A stretch of 19,510 nt of DNA from CAWEFA01 sp963808135 (GCA_963808135.1 CAWEFA010000056.1:1-19510); one strand, 5' to 3'; positions 1-8,886 are shown, numbered from the stretch's first letter. The notes: generated from the letters alone by a model not told the origin. Numbers and translations: made by a program.

Positions 1-3
1 CCG

Positions 4-237
4 TTAAACTTTCGATAAATTACTGTCAAAAAATGTCATTTTTATTTTGAGAAAATCATTTTTCTGAGGGAAAAGCATTCGCGTTTTTATAACACGAACT
101 TTGCCTTGTCGTTTTTCTTCCCTTATTTTTATTTGCCTGCTTAACCGCGAATTCAGCCTCTCATAAACGTTTCGTCCAAAGAAAGGGAAAATTGCCAATT
201 GATAACGCATTCTTCTTTTTAAACTATGCCAATTCAT
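4..237 (-). CDS. small basic hypothetical protein (uncertain)
   Basis: An open frame of 77 codons from ATG to TAA. The product is rich in Lys and Arg and has no signal peptide, membrane segment or motif that I recognise. No TAnnTTTG promoter box or clear ribosome-binding site precedes it. It lies at the window edge, divergent from the deacetylase-like gene at 367. It may be a real small gene or a chance frame in AT-rich DNA. No function is proposed. Confidence 0.3.
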   Translation of the reverse strand: MNWHSLKRRMRYQLAIFPFFGRNVYERLNSRLSRQIKIREEKRQGKVRVIKTRMLFPQKNDFLKIKMTFFDSNLSKV

Positions 238-366
238 TTTGTTAAATAACTATTTTATTGAGATAAATTATTTCGCTTATTCTTTTATTAGTCAAATCAG
301 TTATTCTTGTCATTAATTCTTTGTCTAAATCCTAATAATTAATTATATTTAATAAAAATAAGAATT

Positions 367-1674
367 ATGCCGGGACCGAATGAAATGCATATCTATGTTT
401 CTGAATTAAACAACCGTATCCATTATTTGTTTAAACATGTTTTTAATATTTTGGGAATTAGGCTTACTTTTACCAATAATAAGGAATCATTTAATTGCTG
501 TAATGCACCTAAATTAAATTATTCCGCTGAAAGAATCAGTGACGAATTATTTATTAAGCCACACGGTCTTCTTTACGAAAAAGGGATAAAGAAAGTTCAC
601 ATCAGCGAAGGCCATTATAATAATTTGCCAATAATATTCTGCAATGGCGATGAGTCCGACTTTCCTTTCGATATTTTCTCAGCTATTTTTTATTTAATAA
701 CCCGCTATGAGGAATACCTGCCTTCAGAACTTGACCGATATAGCCGTTTTCAGCCGCATGAAAGCATTGCGCATAAATTAAACTTTATTGAAGAACCCAT
801 AGTTGAAAAATGGCTCGGGCTTTTTAAAGACTTCTTGAAAAAGAGGTTTCCTGATTTTGAATACAGGAAATTCTCCTTTAATTACATACCTACTATTGAC
901 GTAGATATGGCTTTTTCATTTCGAAACAAAGGTTTTTTAATTGGAACGGCTGTAATTTTGCGCGATTTATTTCAAGGAAAGATAATGCAACTTAAAGAGC
1001 GTTTAAATTCCATGATGCATTTATCAGATGACCCGTTTGATAATTTTGAATTTCTGCGGAAAAATATTGAAAAATCAGGGAAAAATTCTGTTTTCTTTTT
1101 CTTGTCGGGCAAACGCGGAAAATACGACAAAAATATTTCTCTTGAAATGAAGGCCATGAAAAACATCGTCAAACAGGTTATGGAATATTCCACTATAGGC
1201 CTCCATCCTTCATACGCATCGAATTATAAATTTTCATTGCTTGAAAATGAAAAAGCAAAGCTCGAAAGCATTACAAAAGACCCTGTAACCAAAAGCAGAC
1301 AGCACTTTATAAAGATTGACTTTCCAAGAACATACCATAATCTTAATAAATTATGCATTTCCGAAGATTACTCTATGGGATATCCATCTGTAAATGGCTT
1401 TCGTGCCGGAACATGCATGCCCTATAATTTTTACGATTTATCGAAAGAAAAAGAAACCGGGCTGAAAATATTCCCTTTTCAGGCAATGGATGCAACTTTT
1501 AAAACGTATTTAAAAAATAAACCGGCTGAGGCTGAAAAGAAAATCCTTGAACTTTATGAAAAAGTTAAAAGTGTAAATGGCACTTTTGTCATGGTTTGGC
1601 ATAACGATACCTTCCTGCCCACAAACGAAGGAAAAGACTGGATGCAGTTGTTCGTAAAACTCCTTTATTTATAG
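367..1674 (+). CDS. polysaccharide deacetylase-like protein (DUF7033 + NodB-like fold)
   Basis: This resembles the Bacteroidetes family in which an N-terminal DUF7033-type region precedes a polysaccharide-deacetylase-like barrel. The DUF7033 hallmark is residues 101-119 (FDIFSAIFYLITRYEEYLP). The barrel shows TIDVD (176-180), the place of the metal-binding Asp pair in NodB enzymes, then LHPS (279-282) and VWHND (410-414) near the C-terminus. The canonical NodB H-x-x-x-H motif is not evident, so de-N-acetylation of a surface glycan is inferred and substrate and metal use are unknown. There is no signal peptide, so it is probably cytoplasmic. The annotated ATG gives MPGPNEM; the ATG at 385 (residue 7, MHIYV) fits the usual family start better. 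It stands alone upstream of def. Confidence 0.75.
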   Translation: MPGPNEMHIYVSELNNRIHYLFKHVFNILGIRLTFTNNKESFNCCNAPKLNYSAERISDELFIKPHGLLYEKGIKKVHISEGHYNNLPIIFCNGDESDFPFDIFSAIFYLITRYEEYLPSELDRYSRFQPHESIAHKLNFIEEPIVEKWLGLFKDFLKKRFPDFEYRKFSFNYIPTIDVDMAFSFRNKGFLIGTAVILRDLFQGKIMQLKERLNSMMHLSDDPFDNFEFLRKNIEKSGKNSVFFFLSGKRGKYDKNISLEMKAMKNIVKQVMEYSTIGLHPSYASNYKFSLLENEKAKLESITKDPVTKSRQHFIKIDFPRTYHNLNKLCISEDYSMGYPSVNGFRAGTCMPYNFYDLSKEKETGLKIFPFQAMDATFKTYLKNKPAEAEKKILELYEKVKSVNGTFVMVWHNDTFLPTNEGKDWMQLFVKLLYL

Positions 1675-1734
1675 AACATATAAAATTTAAATTTGTTATA
1701 TGAGTAATATTTTATAAAAATATTGCAGATATAA

Positions 1735-1742
1735 TAACTTTG
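1735..1742 (+). promoter_or_regulatory. Bacteroidetes -7 promoter box for def
   Basis: TAACTTTG matches the Bacteroidetes -7 consensus TAnnTTTG and lies 27 bases before the def start codon. No TTG element is visible at the usual 19-21 base spacing upstream, so this is a half-match. It suggests def has its own promoter rather than being read only from the deacetylase gene. Confidence 0.5.
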
Positions 1743-1769
1743 CGTCAATTTTTAAAGAAATAATAAATT

Positions 1770-2324
1770 ATGGTATATCCGATTTTTTTATATGGGAGCC
1801 CGGTGTTAAGAAAAGAAACAAAGGAAATTAATAAGGATTATCCGGGCTTGCAGGAGTTAATACAAAATATGTTCGAAACCCTCGATAAATCTGAAGGCGT
1901 TGGATTGGCTGCCCCGCAAATTGGAGAATCAATAAGGCTTTTTATCATTAATGGCGAACCATTATCTGATGATGATGAATCGTTAAAAGATTTTATGCAG
2001 GTTTTTATAAACGCTAAAATTACAGAACGTACCGGTGAAGAGAAAATTTACAACGAAGGCTGCTTAAGTTTGCCTGGCATTCGTGAAGATGTTACCCGTA
2101 AATCGGTAATCAGAATAAAATATTACGATGAGGATTTTGAATTCCACGACGAAACATTCGACGGTTTAAAAGCAAGGATTATTCAGCACGAGTACGATCA
2201 CATTGATGGAATCCTGTTAATTGATCACTTGCCACAGTTAAAAAGAAAACTGTTAAAGCGTCGGCTTGTGGATATAAGCAAAGGAAATATAGATGTAAGC
2301 TACAAAATAAAAGCGGCAAAATAA
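1770..2324 (+). CDS. def: peptide deformylase
   Basis: Removes the N-formyl group from nascent proteins at the ribosome. All three family motifs are present: GVGLAAPQIG (43-52), EGCLS with the metal-ligand Cys98 (96-100), and QHEYDHIDG (139-147) with metal ligands His140 and His144 and catalytic Glu141. The length of 184 residues is normal. The ATG at 1770 gives the expected N-terminus (MVYPIFLYGSPVLR), in which the GSPVLR stretch is typical. A -7 box lies just upstream. The gene is followed by an intergenic MITE-like element, so it probably ends its transcript. Confidence 0.97.
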   Translation: MVYPIFLYGSPVLRKETKEINKDYPGLQELIQNMFETLDKSEGVGLAAPQIGESIRLFIINGEPLSDDDESLKDFMQVFINAKITERTGEEKIYNEGCLSLPGIREDVTRKSVIRIKYYDEDFEFHDETFDGLKARIIQHEYDHIDGILLIDHLPQLKRKLLKRRLVDISKGNIDVSYKIKAAK

Positions 2325-2433
2325 TAATTCTACAATACCTTTCGGATTTGGTAATGATGCAAAATAAAAACTATTTGCTTAATTAACGTGAGTTCGATGT
2401 ATAAGATATTTAAAATATGACTGTTGCGTTATT

Positions 2434-2451
2434 CCCCCTTGGCGAAGGGGG
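2434..2451. repeat. C/G-run hairpin 1 in the MITE-like element
   Basis: A perfect 7-bp stem CCCCCTT/AAGGGGG with a 4-base loop, followed by GTAGGAGGATTGGA. This pattern belongs to a class of short interspersed palindromes common in AT-rich bacterial genomes. Confidence 0.7.
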
Positions 2452-2504
2452 TAGGAGGATTGGATTCTTATTTGCTAAATTGCCAAAAAATATCAATCCC
2501 CCTG

Positions 2505-2522
2505 CCCCCTTTTCAAAGGGGG
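2505..2522. repeat. C/G-run hairpin 2 in the MITE-like element
   Basis: CCCCCTTTTCAAAGGGGG forms an 8-bp stem with almost no loop, or 7 bp with a 4-base loop. It is preceded by CAATCCCCCTG, the imperfect complement of the sequence that follows hairpin 1, so the two hairpins are arranged head to head. Confidence 0.7.
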
Positions 2523-2644
2523 ACTTGCTTTGTTCTTGATTATATGAAATTTACACATATATTATATCGAACTCACGTTAATTAAGCCCAAACTCAAAAA
2601 TATTTCCAAAAAATCAGATTTTAAGCCGGGCTGAATTATTTTTC

Positions 2645-3658
2645 CTACCTCTGAAGATATTTTTTAATTATTCCATCCGAATTTAAAAGCAGGTCGATAT
2701 ATTGCGCCCTTTGATAAATAAAATGGTCGTTGACTTTTTTCCTAGAAAGCGTGCCGCGAAAATCGTTGATACTTTTATATTCTTTTTTTAACATCCATTC
2801 TTCAACATCTTTTATCATTTTTGAAATATGCGATATTTTATGCTGGAATAAAGTGCTTACAACCTGAACGCAGTTTGCGCCGGCAAGGAGCATTTTAATT
2901 ACATCGCTGCCCTGGTGTATGCCGCTGTTACAGCATATATCGGCTTTAACATTGGAATATAGCAAGCCCGCAAAACGCAGAGGCAACCTGTTTTCAGCAT
3001 CGGCGCTCAATTGGTGTTTGGATATTAGTTTTTCATCTGAAATATCAATATCGGGTTGATAAAAACGGTTAAATAAAACAAGGCCGTTTACTCCTTCCTG
3101 GTGTAAGCGGAAAATAAAATTTAATGGGTTTGTATAAAAAAGGCTAAGTTTTACGCTTACAGGGATAGAAACTGCTTTTTTAATTTCCTGTAATATTTCC
3201 AATTGTTGTTTTTCAATGGTTGCGGAAGAAATTTCAATATCTCCGGGAACTGTATAAAAATTAAGCTCTAATCCGTTTATCCCGGTTTTCTCAAGCAATT
3301 TTGCATATTCTATCCAAGTACTGCTGTAAATAGCATTTAAACTGGCAAACAAAGGTATAGAAATACTTTCCCTTGCCTTTCGCAAATTATATAAATGTTC
3401 TTCAGGACCGGCATGTTCAATTCGTGGAAATAGAGTAACCATTTCAGCATGCCGTTCGTTGTATTCTTCCAAATTATCATCCAATTGGGCTTTTTCAAGT
3501 TGTATTTGCTCTTCAAACAATGAGCGGTAAACAACTCCGGCAGCCCCAGCTTCTTCAATTTGTTTTAAATCGTCAATGCTCGATGAAAATGGACTTGCGC
3601 CAACAATTACAGGATTTTTTAATTCAATCCCCATGAATTTTGTTTTTAAGTTTGCCAT
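2645..3658 (-). CDS. dihydroorotate dehydrogenase-like flavoprotein of unknown substrate
   Basis: A 337-residue FMN-binding TIM-barrel protein of the dihydroorotate dehydrogenase superfamily. Supporting signs are NPVIVGASP near the N-terminus (15-23), PVSVKLS (166-172) with the flavin-contacting Lys170, and CNSGIHQG followed by LLAGANCVQV (243-266), a typical phosphate-binding end of the barrel. Where true class 1 enzymes carry the catalytic N-x-S-C-P-N loop, this protein reads ELNFYTVP (131-138), with no Cys or Ser in the catalytic-base position. It is therefore unlikely to be the pyrimidine-pathway PyrD. Proteins of this type are annotated as dihydroorotate-dehydrogenase-like in Bacteroidetes; their reaction is not known to me. 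It converges on def across the MITE-like element and is divergent from comEC. Confidence 0.85.
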   Translation of the reverse strand: MANLKTKFMGIELKNPVIVGASPFSSSIDDLKQIEEAGAAGVVYRSLFEEQIQLEKAQLDDNLEEYNERHAEMVTLFPRIEHAGPEEHLYNLRKARESISIPLFASLNAIYSSTWIEYAKLLEKTGINGLELNFYTVPGDIEISSATIEKQQLEILQEIKKAVSIPVSVKLSLFYTNPLNFIFRLHQEGVNGLVLFNRFYQPDIDISDEKLISKHQLSADAENRLPLRFAGLLYSNVKADICCNSGIHQGSDVIKMLLAGANCVQVVSTLFQHKISHISKMIKDVEEWMLKKEYKSINDFRGTLSRKKVNDHFIYQRAQYIDLLLNSDGIIKKYLQR

Positions 3659-3702
3659 AACTATTCGTTTTAATTCTTATAAAAAAAAGTGAAAACTTAA
3701 AA

Positions 3703-3720
3703 CCGAAAAATAAATTTCGG
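3703..3720. other. short hairpin in divergent gap
   Basis: CCGAAA-aataaa-TTTCGG, a 6-bp perfect stem lying about 45 bases upstream of the dihydroorotate-dehydrogenase-like start codon. It could be a 5' leader hairpin or operator half-sites. It is short enough to be chance. The rest of the 230-base gap 3659-3888 shows nothing further. Confidence 0.25.
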
Positions 3721-3888
3721 CATATTAGAATTAACAAATAATTATGATTCTGGTTCATGTTTTTGCAGGATTAAAAATTTATCTGCATTTTATCATTTTA
3801 TATTAAAGCAAATTAGTTTATCAATTAAGTATCTACTTAACTGATAATTTCATATTTTCGGGTTATAAATAACCGAAACATTCCATTA

Positions 3889-6000
3889 ATGTTGCAACTT
3901 GCCGAAGAGCTTAAAAAAAATCCTTTTCTAAAACTTGTAATTCCATTTATCCTGGGGATTATTTTCCAACTTAATTTTTCAATCTCTTGGCAGTTCAGCC
4001 TTTTATTGTTTTTAACAGGCTTTGGATTATTAATAAGCTTATCATTATTTTCCGTAAAGCGTTTTTATAATTATATATTTTATTGGGGATTCGCTTTTAA
4101 TTTGTTTTTATTTTTTTTAGGTTCTTTTACTACATCCATTAACATTGCATCACTTGAAACTCAGAAAAAAATTATAAAAAGCCATGAGTTTATTGTGAAG
4201 ATTAATGAAATACCAATTATAAAAGAAAATAAACTAAGAACAACTGTTAAAATAATTGCCTACAGGTCAGAAGGTACATGGAAATCGGTAAACTGTATTT
4301 GTAATTTTTATGAACATTCAAATTGCGGTATTGAAGATTTTAAGGTTGGTGATATAATGCTTGTAAATTCCGAGATGCAAGAAATTGACCATCCGGTTAG
4401 CCCATATCAATTCAACTATAAAAAATATCTTTATTATAAAAGCATTTTATTCCAGTTATCGGTAAAGCCTGATAGCTATATAAAGCTGCATTTAAACAAC
4501 TGGAATTTCTATGACATTTTATTAAAATTCAGGCAGTTTCTTCTTAAAAAGTTCGATAACCCTAAAATGGGCCGAAGGGAAAAAGCCGTGCTTTCATCTA
4601 TGGTTTTAGGGTTTACCGGCAATATCGACCCGGAATTGAGAAGCTCTTATGCTGTTGCAGGTGCAATGCACATTCTTTCAGTATCGGGGATGCATATTGG
4701 AATTGTTTATTGCTTCCTGATGTACCTGTTTTTTTTCATGGATAAAACGCAAAAACTTAGAATTATAAGATCGTTAATTATAATAACCCTATTGTGGATG
4801 TATGCACTTATTTTAGGTTTCTCTCCAAAAATAATTCGTTCAGCAACGATGTTTTCTTTTTTTGCAGTTGGGCAATCAATCAATCGCAATCGCAGTAAAT
4901 TTAATATATTGGCAGCATCAACTTTCTTTACATTATTATGTAATCCTTTTCAAATTACCGAGTTAGGCTTTCAATTGTCATATGTTGCTATGGCCGGGAT
5001 AATTCTTTTTTACAAAAAAATTTATGAGTTATGGAAACCGGCAACAAAAATTACGAACAACATCTGGCAATTAATAGCTGTTTCTTTTGCCGCCCAGTTG
5101 GGAATATTGCCAATCTCACTCTATTATTTTCATCAATTTCCTACTTATTTCGTTTTAACAAATTTGATTATAATGCCTATTGTTGGATATATAATATATA
5201 CCGGGCTTGCACTGTTAATTTTTTCATTTTTGCCCTTTGCTGTATCAACAATTTCATGGTTGTTAAATTACATGCTTATTACCCTTAACTGGCTGGTAAT
5301 TCATGTCGAGTATCTTCCGTTTGCTTGTATTCGCAACATTTACGCTGATTTATATATTGCCATTCTGTTGTCAGTATTAATTTATGCTTTTGCCGGCTTG
5401 CTGTATAACCGTAACAAAGTATTTATTTATATTATTCTTATTTGCTGCCTGGCCTTAGTATCGTTAAAAGTTTATAGAAGTATTACAAACGATACCCAAA
5501 AATTATTGATAGTTCATAATACACCTAAACAACCTGCTATATCTATTATTAATAAGCATGATTGGCTGTTATTGGCCGACTCTGCAACTTCTTGTACCGT
5601 AAATAAAGCTTCGGAAAATATGAAGCTCAATTTAAATCTTAAGAAACAATATCCACTATATTTAAGCAGAATTGGCAGGAATACTTTTATTTGTCAAACA
5701 AGCATTCATCTGTTTGCCGGCAAAAATTTATTCATTTTAATTATGGATAAAAGAATTGTTTTATTGAACGATGATAAACTTTTTAATTATAAAATCGAAA
5801 AACCATTCCCTGTTGATTACCTTGTGATAGGTAATAAAATGAATATATTCATAAACATGGCTTTAAACTATTTTAAACCGGCTATAATTATTGTCAATTC
5901 ACATTTAAAGCACGAATCTTATTTGATGAATGAAAAAGTCGAGTTAAGTGTGCCAATAATTTTTATTGACGAACAAGGCGCTTATAAGGCAGAATTATAA
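3889..6000 (+). CDS. comEC: ComEC/Rec2-family DNA-uptake channel protein
   Basis: A polytopic inner-membrane protein of 703 residues that carries single-stranded DNA across the membrane during natural transformation. The N-terminal part has membrane segments, then a soluble DUF4131-like region (roughly 85-210). The Competence domain follows: AGAMHILSVSGMHIG (about 258-272) is the family signature, and GFSPKIIRSATM (about 310-321) and the LGFQLSYVAMAGI segment belong to the same domain, with many hydrophobic helices to about residue 550. The C-terminal ~150 residues have no HxHxDH metallo-beta-lactamase motif, so the nuclease-like domain is degenerate or absent, as in many Bacteroidetes ComEC proteins. 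It stands alone, divergent from the upstream gene and 59 bases before trkA, which may share its transcript. Confidence 0.92.
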   Translation: MLQLAEELKKNPFLKLVIPFILGIIFQLNFSISWQFSLLLFLTGFGLLISLSLFSVKRFYNYIFYWGFAFNLFLFFLGSFTTSINIASLETQKKIIKSHEFIVKINEIPIIKENKLRTTVKIIAYRSEGTWKSVNCICNFYEHSNCGIEDFKVGDIMLVNSEMQEIDHPVSPYQFNYKKYLYYKSILFQLSVKPDSYIKLHLNNWNFYDILLKFRQFLLKKFDNPKMGRREKAVLSSMVLGFTGNIDPELRSSYAVAGAMHILSVSGMHIGIVYCFLMYLFFFMDKTQKLRIIRSLIIITLLWMYALILGFSPKIIRSATMFSFFAVGQSINRNRSKFNILAASTFFTLLCNPFQITELGFQLSYVAMAGIILFYKKIYELWKPATKITNNIWQLIAVSFAAQLGILPISLYYFHQFPTYFVLTNLIIMPIVGYIIYTGLALLIFSFLPFAVSTISWLLNYMLITLNWLVIHVEYLPFACIRNIYADLYIAILLSVLIYAFAGLLYNRNKVFIYIILICCLALVSLKVYRSITNDTQKLLIVHNTPKQPAISIINKHDWLLLADSATSCTVNKASENMKLNLNLKKQYPLYLSRIGRNTFICQTSIHLFAGKNLFILIMDKRIVLLNDDKLFNYKIEKPFPVDYLVIGNKMNIFINMALNYFKPAIIIVNSHLKHESYLMNEKVELSVPIIFIDEQGAYKAEL

Positions 6001-6059
6001 TAAATTTACATATATAATCTATTTTTTAGTTTAGCACAAAACAAAAAAATATTGCTTTA

Positions 6060-7418
6060 ATGAAAATAATTATTGCAGGGGCTGGCGATGTGGGTTCTCA
6101 CCTTGCCAAAATGCTTAGTAATGAAAAGCACAGCATTGTCCTCATCGATACGGATGAAGAACACCTTAAAAACGCAGGCGCCAGTCTCGACCTAACAACT
6201 TTTCATGGCTCTGCTACTTCAATAAATAAGTTAATGGATATTGATACCGGCAAAGCTGACTTATATATTTCAGTTACCAATTCGGAAGAAACAAATATTA
6301 CATCGGCCATACTGGCTAAAAAACTTGGCGCGAAGAAGTGTTTGGCCCGAATTGACAATTTGGAATATCTTGAGGAAGAAAACAGGGAGTATTTTACCCA
6401 GTTAGGTATAGATTATATGTTCTTCCCGGAACAATTGGCTGCCAACGCAATTGTTAGTTCAATCCGCCAGTCAGCTACTGCCGACGTTATGAATTTCGCC
6501 GGCAGTAAGCTGTTCTTATATGTAATGCGAATGAACCAGGAAGCCCCTGCATTGAACCAAACATTGGATGAGTTTCATAATTTAAGCAAAGAGCCTGAAT
6601 ATAAAGTTGTAGCAGTTGGCCGTAATAACGAAACAATATTGCCAAAGGGAAACGAGAAGCTTATAGAAAACGATCATATTTATATAATTACAACTGAAAA
6701 GGGCATCAACCTGCTGATGAAATATTTCGGGAAAAAAGCCGTAGATATAAAAAATGTTATGATTTTGGGAGGCAGCAGGATTGGTCGCAATACAGCCCTG
6801 CAATTGAGCCGCAATTATAATATTAAACTCATTGAGCAGGATAGGACAAAAAGTTATACCCTGTCTAACGAACTACAGGGGACACTTGTTATAAACGGCG
6901 ACGGCCGTAATATCGATTTGCTGAATGCAGAAGGCCTTCCTAAAATGGACGCCTTTATAGCTGTTACAGGCAATCCTGAAATCAATATGATTTCGTGCCT
7001 CTTTGCAAAACGGATGGGAGTGGAAAAAACAATTTGTGAAATTGAAAATAATGAATATATAAGGATAGCTGAAAATATGGGCATTGATACGGTTATAAAT
7101 AAAAAAATTATTACAGCAAGCCGTATTTTCGGGTTTACAATGGCCGATGAGGTTACATCTGTAAAATGTCTTACCGGTTCTGATGCTGAAGTTATGGAAT
7201 TTGTGGCAAAACCCGATTCGAAAATTACACAAGGCAGCCTGAAAGAGATAAATTTTCCTACCGATGCAGTTATAGGAGGGCTTGTAAGGGGCAAAAATCC
7301 TGTTATCCCGGATGAAAAAACAGAAATCAGGCCATTTGACCGTGTTGTGGTTTTTGCATTGCCTTCGGCGTTTAATAAAGTCGGAAGCTTTTTTAATCCT
7401 CCCGACAGGTTTTTCTAA
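6060..7418 (+). CDS. trkA: Trk potassium uptake regulatory protein TrkA
   Basis: A cytoplasmic NAD(H)-binding regulator that gates a TrkH/TrkG potassium channel. Its 452 residues hold two tandem RCK units. The first Rossmann fold starts at GAGDVGSH (6-13) with an acidic stretch (IDTDEE) at the end of strand 2. The second begins near NVMILGGSRIGRN in mid-protein. Each is followed by a TrkA-C-like region. The usual partner trkH is not beside it here. Its TAA stop shares bases with the TAG stop of the convergent sua5-like gene (7415-7418), so the two transcripts overlap tail to tail. Confidence 0.95.
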   Translation: MKIIIAGAGDVGSHLAKMLSNEKHSIVLIDTDEEHLKNAGASLDLTTFHGSATSINKLMDIDTGKADLYISVTNSEETNITSAILAKKLGAKKCLARIDNLEYLEEENREYFTQLGIDYMFFPEQLAANAIVSSIRQSATADVMNFAGSKLFLYVMRMNQEAPALNQTLDEFHNLSKEPEYKVVAVGRNNETILPKGNEKLIENDHIYIITTEKGINLLMKYFGKKAVDIKNVMILGGSRIGRNTALQLSRNYNIKLIEQDRTKSYTLSNELQGTLVINGDGRNIDLLNAEGLPKMDAFIAVTGNPEINMISCLFAKRMGVEKTICEIENNEYIRIAENMGIDTVINKKIITASRIFGFTMADEVTSVKCLTGSDAEVMEFVAKPDSKITQGSLKEINFPTDAVIGGLVRGKNPVIPDEKTEIRPFDRVVVFALPSAFNKVGSFFNPPDRFF

Positions 7419-8029
7419 AAATTGGTTTCTCCTGCCCCAGCCCTTATTATTAAAGGCTCCTCCCCTGTGCAATCAATAATTGTTGAAGCTTCGATGCCTC
7501 CCTGGCCGCCGTCGATAACCAAATCGACAGTGTTTTTATACTTCTCATGAATTAGCTCGGGATCGGTAATATATTCAAAAACTTCCTTGTCATCGCGAAT
7601 TGAAGTTGTTAATACAGGTTGCCCCAGCTCCTTTACTATTGCAATAATAATATTGTTATCAGGAATACGGATGCCGATTGTCTTTTTCTTATTGGTAAAA
7701 ACTTTTGGCACCCTGCTGCTGGCGTTAAGGATAAATGTATAAGGGCCAGGAAGAAGTTTTTTCATTAATTTGAAAGTGTTGTTATCAACCTGCCTTGCAT
7801 AATCCGAAAGGTGGCTCAGGTCGCTGCAAATAATTGAGAAATTAGCTTTTTCAAGCCTGATATTTTTTATCATGGCAACCCGCTCAACTGCTTTATGGTT
7901 GTGAATATTGCAACCCATGCCATAAACAGTATCGGTAGGATAAACAATAATCCCCCCATTAACCAAAATTTCTGTTACCTTTTGAATCTCTTTCGGATTA
8001 GGGTTTTCGGGATATATTTTTTTTATCAT
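7415..8029 (-). CDS. tsaC: Sua5/YciO/YrdC-type L-threonylcarbamoyladenylate synthase
   Basis: Makes threonylcarbamoyl-AMP from threonine, bicarbonate and ATP, the first step of t6A modification of tRNAs that read ANN codons. Family signs in the 204 residues are YPTDTVYGMG (35-44), LPGPYTFIL, IRIPDN, the late PVLTTSIR strand and STIIDCTG near the C-terminus. The length fits the short TsaC/YciO form without the extra Sua5 domain, so a YciO-like role remains possible. ATG at 8029 is supported by a TAnnTTTG box 23 bases upstream. It is convergent with trkA. Confidence 0.88.
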   Translation of the reverse strand: MIKKIYPENPNPKEIQKVTEILVNGGIIVYPTDTVYGMGCNIHNHKAVERVAMIKNIRLEKANFSIICSDLSHLSDYARQVDNNTFKLMKKLLPGPYTFILNASSRVPKVFTNKKKTIGIRIPDNNIIIAIVKELGQPVLTTSIRDDKEVFEYITDPELIHEKYKNTVDLVIDGGQGGIEASTIIDCTGEEPLIIRAGAGETNF

Positions 8030-8052
8030 AAAAAGCGCTTCATCTTCAAACG

Positions 8053-8060
8053 CAAATATA
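8053..8060 (-). promoter_or_regulatory. Bacteroidetes -7 promoter box for tsaC
   Basis: On the minus strand this reads TATATTTG, an exact TAnnTTTG match, ending 23 bases before the ATG at 8029. No TTG is seen at the standard -33 distance. The remainder of 8061-8229 shows no further structure. Confidence 0.5.
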
Positions 8061-8229
8061 AATCTTATCTCTTTAAAAGAATGTTATAGTTTAAACTCCA
8101 TTAATTCTTAAGTATTCAGGTTATTTAGACTGAAGGCATTTAGTATTTCGCATGTCCTGAATTTGTATGATCTCCAATGTTTTTTCCTATAGTCTCACAG
8201 TCTATAGCCTTTCTACCTGAATAGTTACA

Positions 8230-8886
8230 TCAATTCAAATTATCATCAACCTTAAACAACGGATTGCTTTCACTTGTTTCTTTATTTATGCTTTCTTCAG
8301 AAATTTCTTCCCACTCATATTTTTTAGGCTGAGGGCCGATGCGCCTGTATAAAACCGACAATATAAATCCGGCTATGCCACCCGATAAATGCGATTCCCA
8401 TGAAATATCCGGGATAAAAGGAAAAATTCCCCAAATCATACTTCCATAGAGAAATACAACCAATAGCGAAATTGCCGCCAGGCCAGGTATTTTTCGTATA
8501 ACGCCGCTAAAGAACAGAAATGATGCCAGGCCATAAACAATCCCGCTTGCACCGATGTGATATGCCTCCCTGCCACCGCACCAAACCCATATTCCCGTCA
8601 TAATCCAGGTTAGAAAGAAAACCCTGTATCCGAGTGGCCGGTAAAAATAGAAAGTTGCTATTGAAAGGATCAGGAATGGTATGGTGTTATTTGTGAGATG
8701 GCTGATACTTCCATGAATAAGCGGCGCAGTAATAATGCCTATAAGACCTTTTAACGATAATGGATAAATCCCCAGGTTTGCAAACGAAACACCCAGTATT
8801 ATTTCGCTAAACTTGACGGACCACAGCACTATTACAAAAAATACGGGAAAAATAATGCTGTGGATTAATTTTCTTTTCTCACTCAT
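8230..8886 (-). CDS. rhomboid-family intramembrane serine protease
   Basis: A 218-residue membrane protein with about six hydrophobic helices that cleaves other membrane proteins within or next to the bilayer. The catalytic dyad is visible: Ser114 in HIGASGIVYGL (GxSG) and His166 in ESHLSGGIAG. The upstream H58-x4-H63-x3-N67 pattern in LIHGSISHLTNN matches the conserved loop and helix-2 His/Asn that form the oxyanion region. A polar, charged tail of about 35 residues follows the last helix and is probably cytoplasmic. The protease substrate cannot be read from context. It is followed by a 200-base gap before tsaC, so the two may be separately transcribed. Confidence 0.93.
   Translation of the reverse strand: MSEKRKLIHSIIFPVFFVIVLWSVKFSEIILGVSFANLGIYPLSLKGLIGIITAPLIHGSISHLTNNTIPFLILSIATFYFYRPLGYRVFFLTWIMTGIWVWCGGREAYHIGASGIVYGLASFLFFSGVIRKIPGLAAISLLVVFLYGSMIWGIFPFIPDISWESHLSGGIAGFILSVLYRRIGPQPKKYEWEEISEESINKETSESNPLFKVDDNLN

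Larger units (their letters stand above)
2377..2587. mobile_element. MITE-like inverted-repeat element
   Basis: A 211-bp intergenic element bounded by a perfect 22-bp inverted repeat, 2377-2398 against 2566-2587. The repeat contains AACGTGAGTTCGAT and its complement at the other end. Inside are two C/G-run hairpins, at 2434-2451 (CCCCCTT-ggcg-AAGGGGG) and 2505-2522 (CCCCCTTT-tc-AAAGGGGG). The arms 2447-2464 and 2492-2509 could also pair with each other at long range. It encodes no protein. TTAATTAA lies at both outer edges, so a TTAA target duplication is possible but cannot be proven because it is part of the repeat symmetry. It fills the whole def to dihydroorotate-dehydrogenase-like gap. 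It could also act as a strong transcript end for both flanking genes, which converge on it. Confidence 0.65.

Noticed and set aside
6854..7472. Long minus-strand frames (146 and 199 codons) inside trkA
   Set aside because: They lie wholly antisense to a well-supported TrkA gene, encode Cys/Phe-rich sequence without motifs, and have no promoter or ribosome site.
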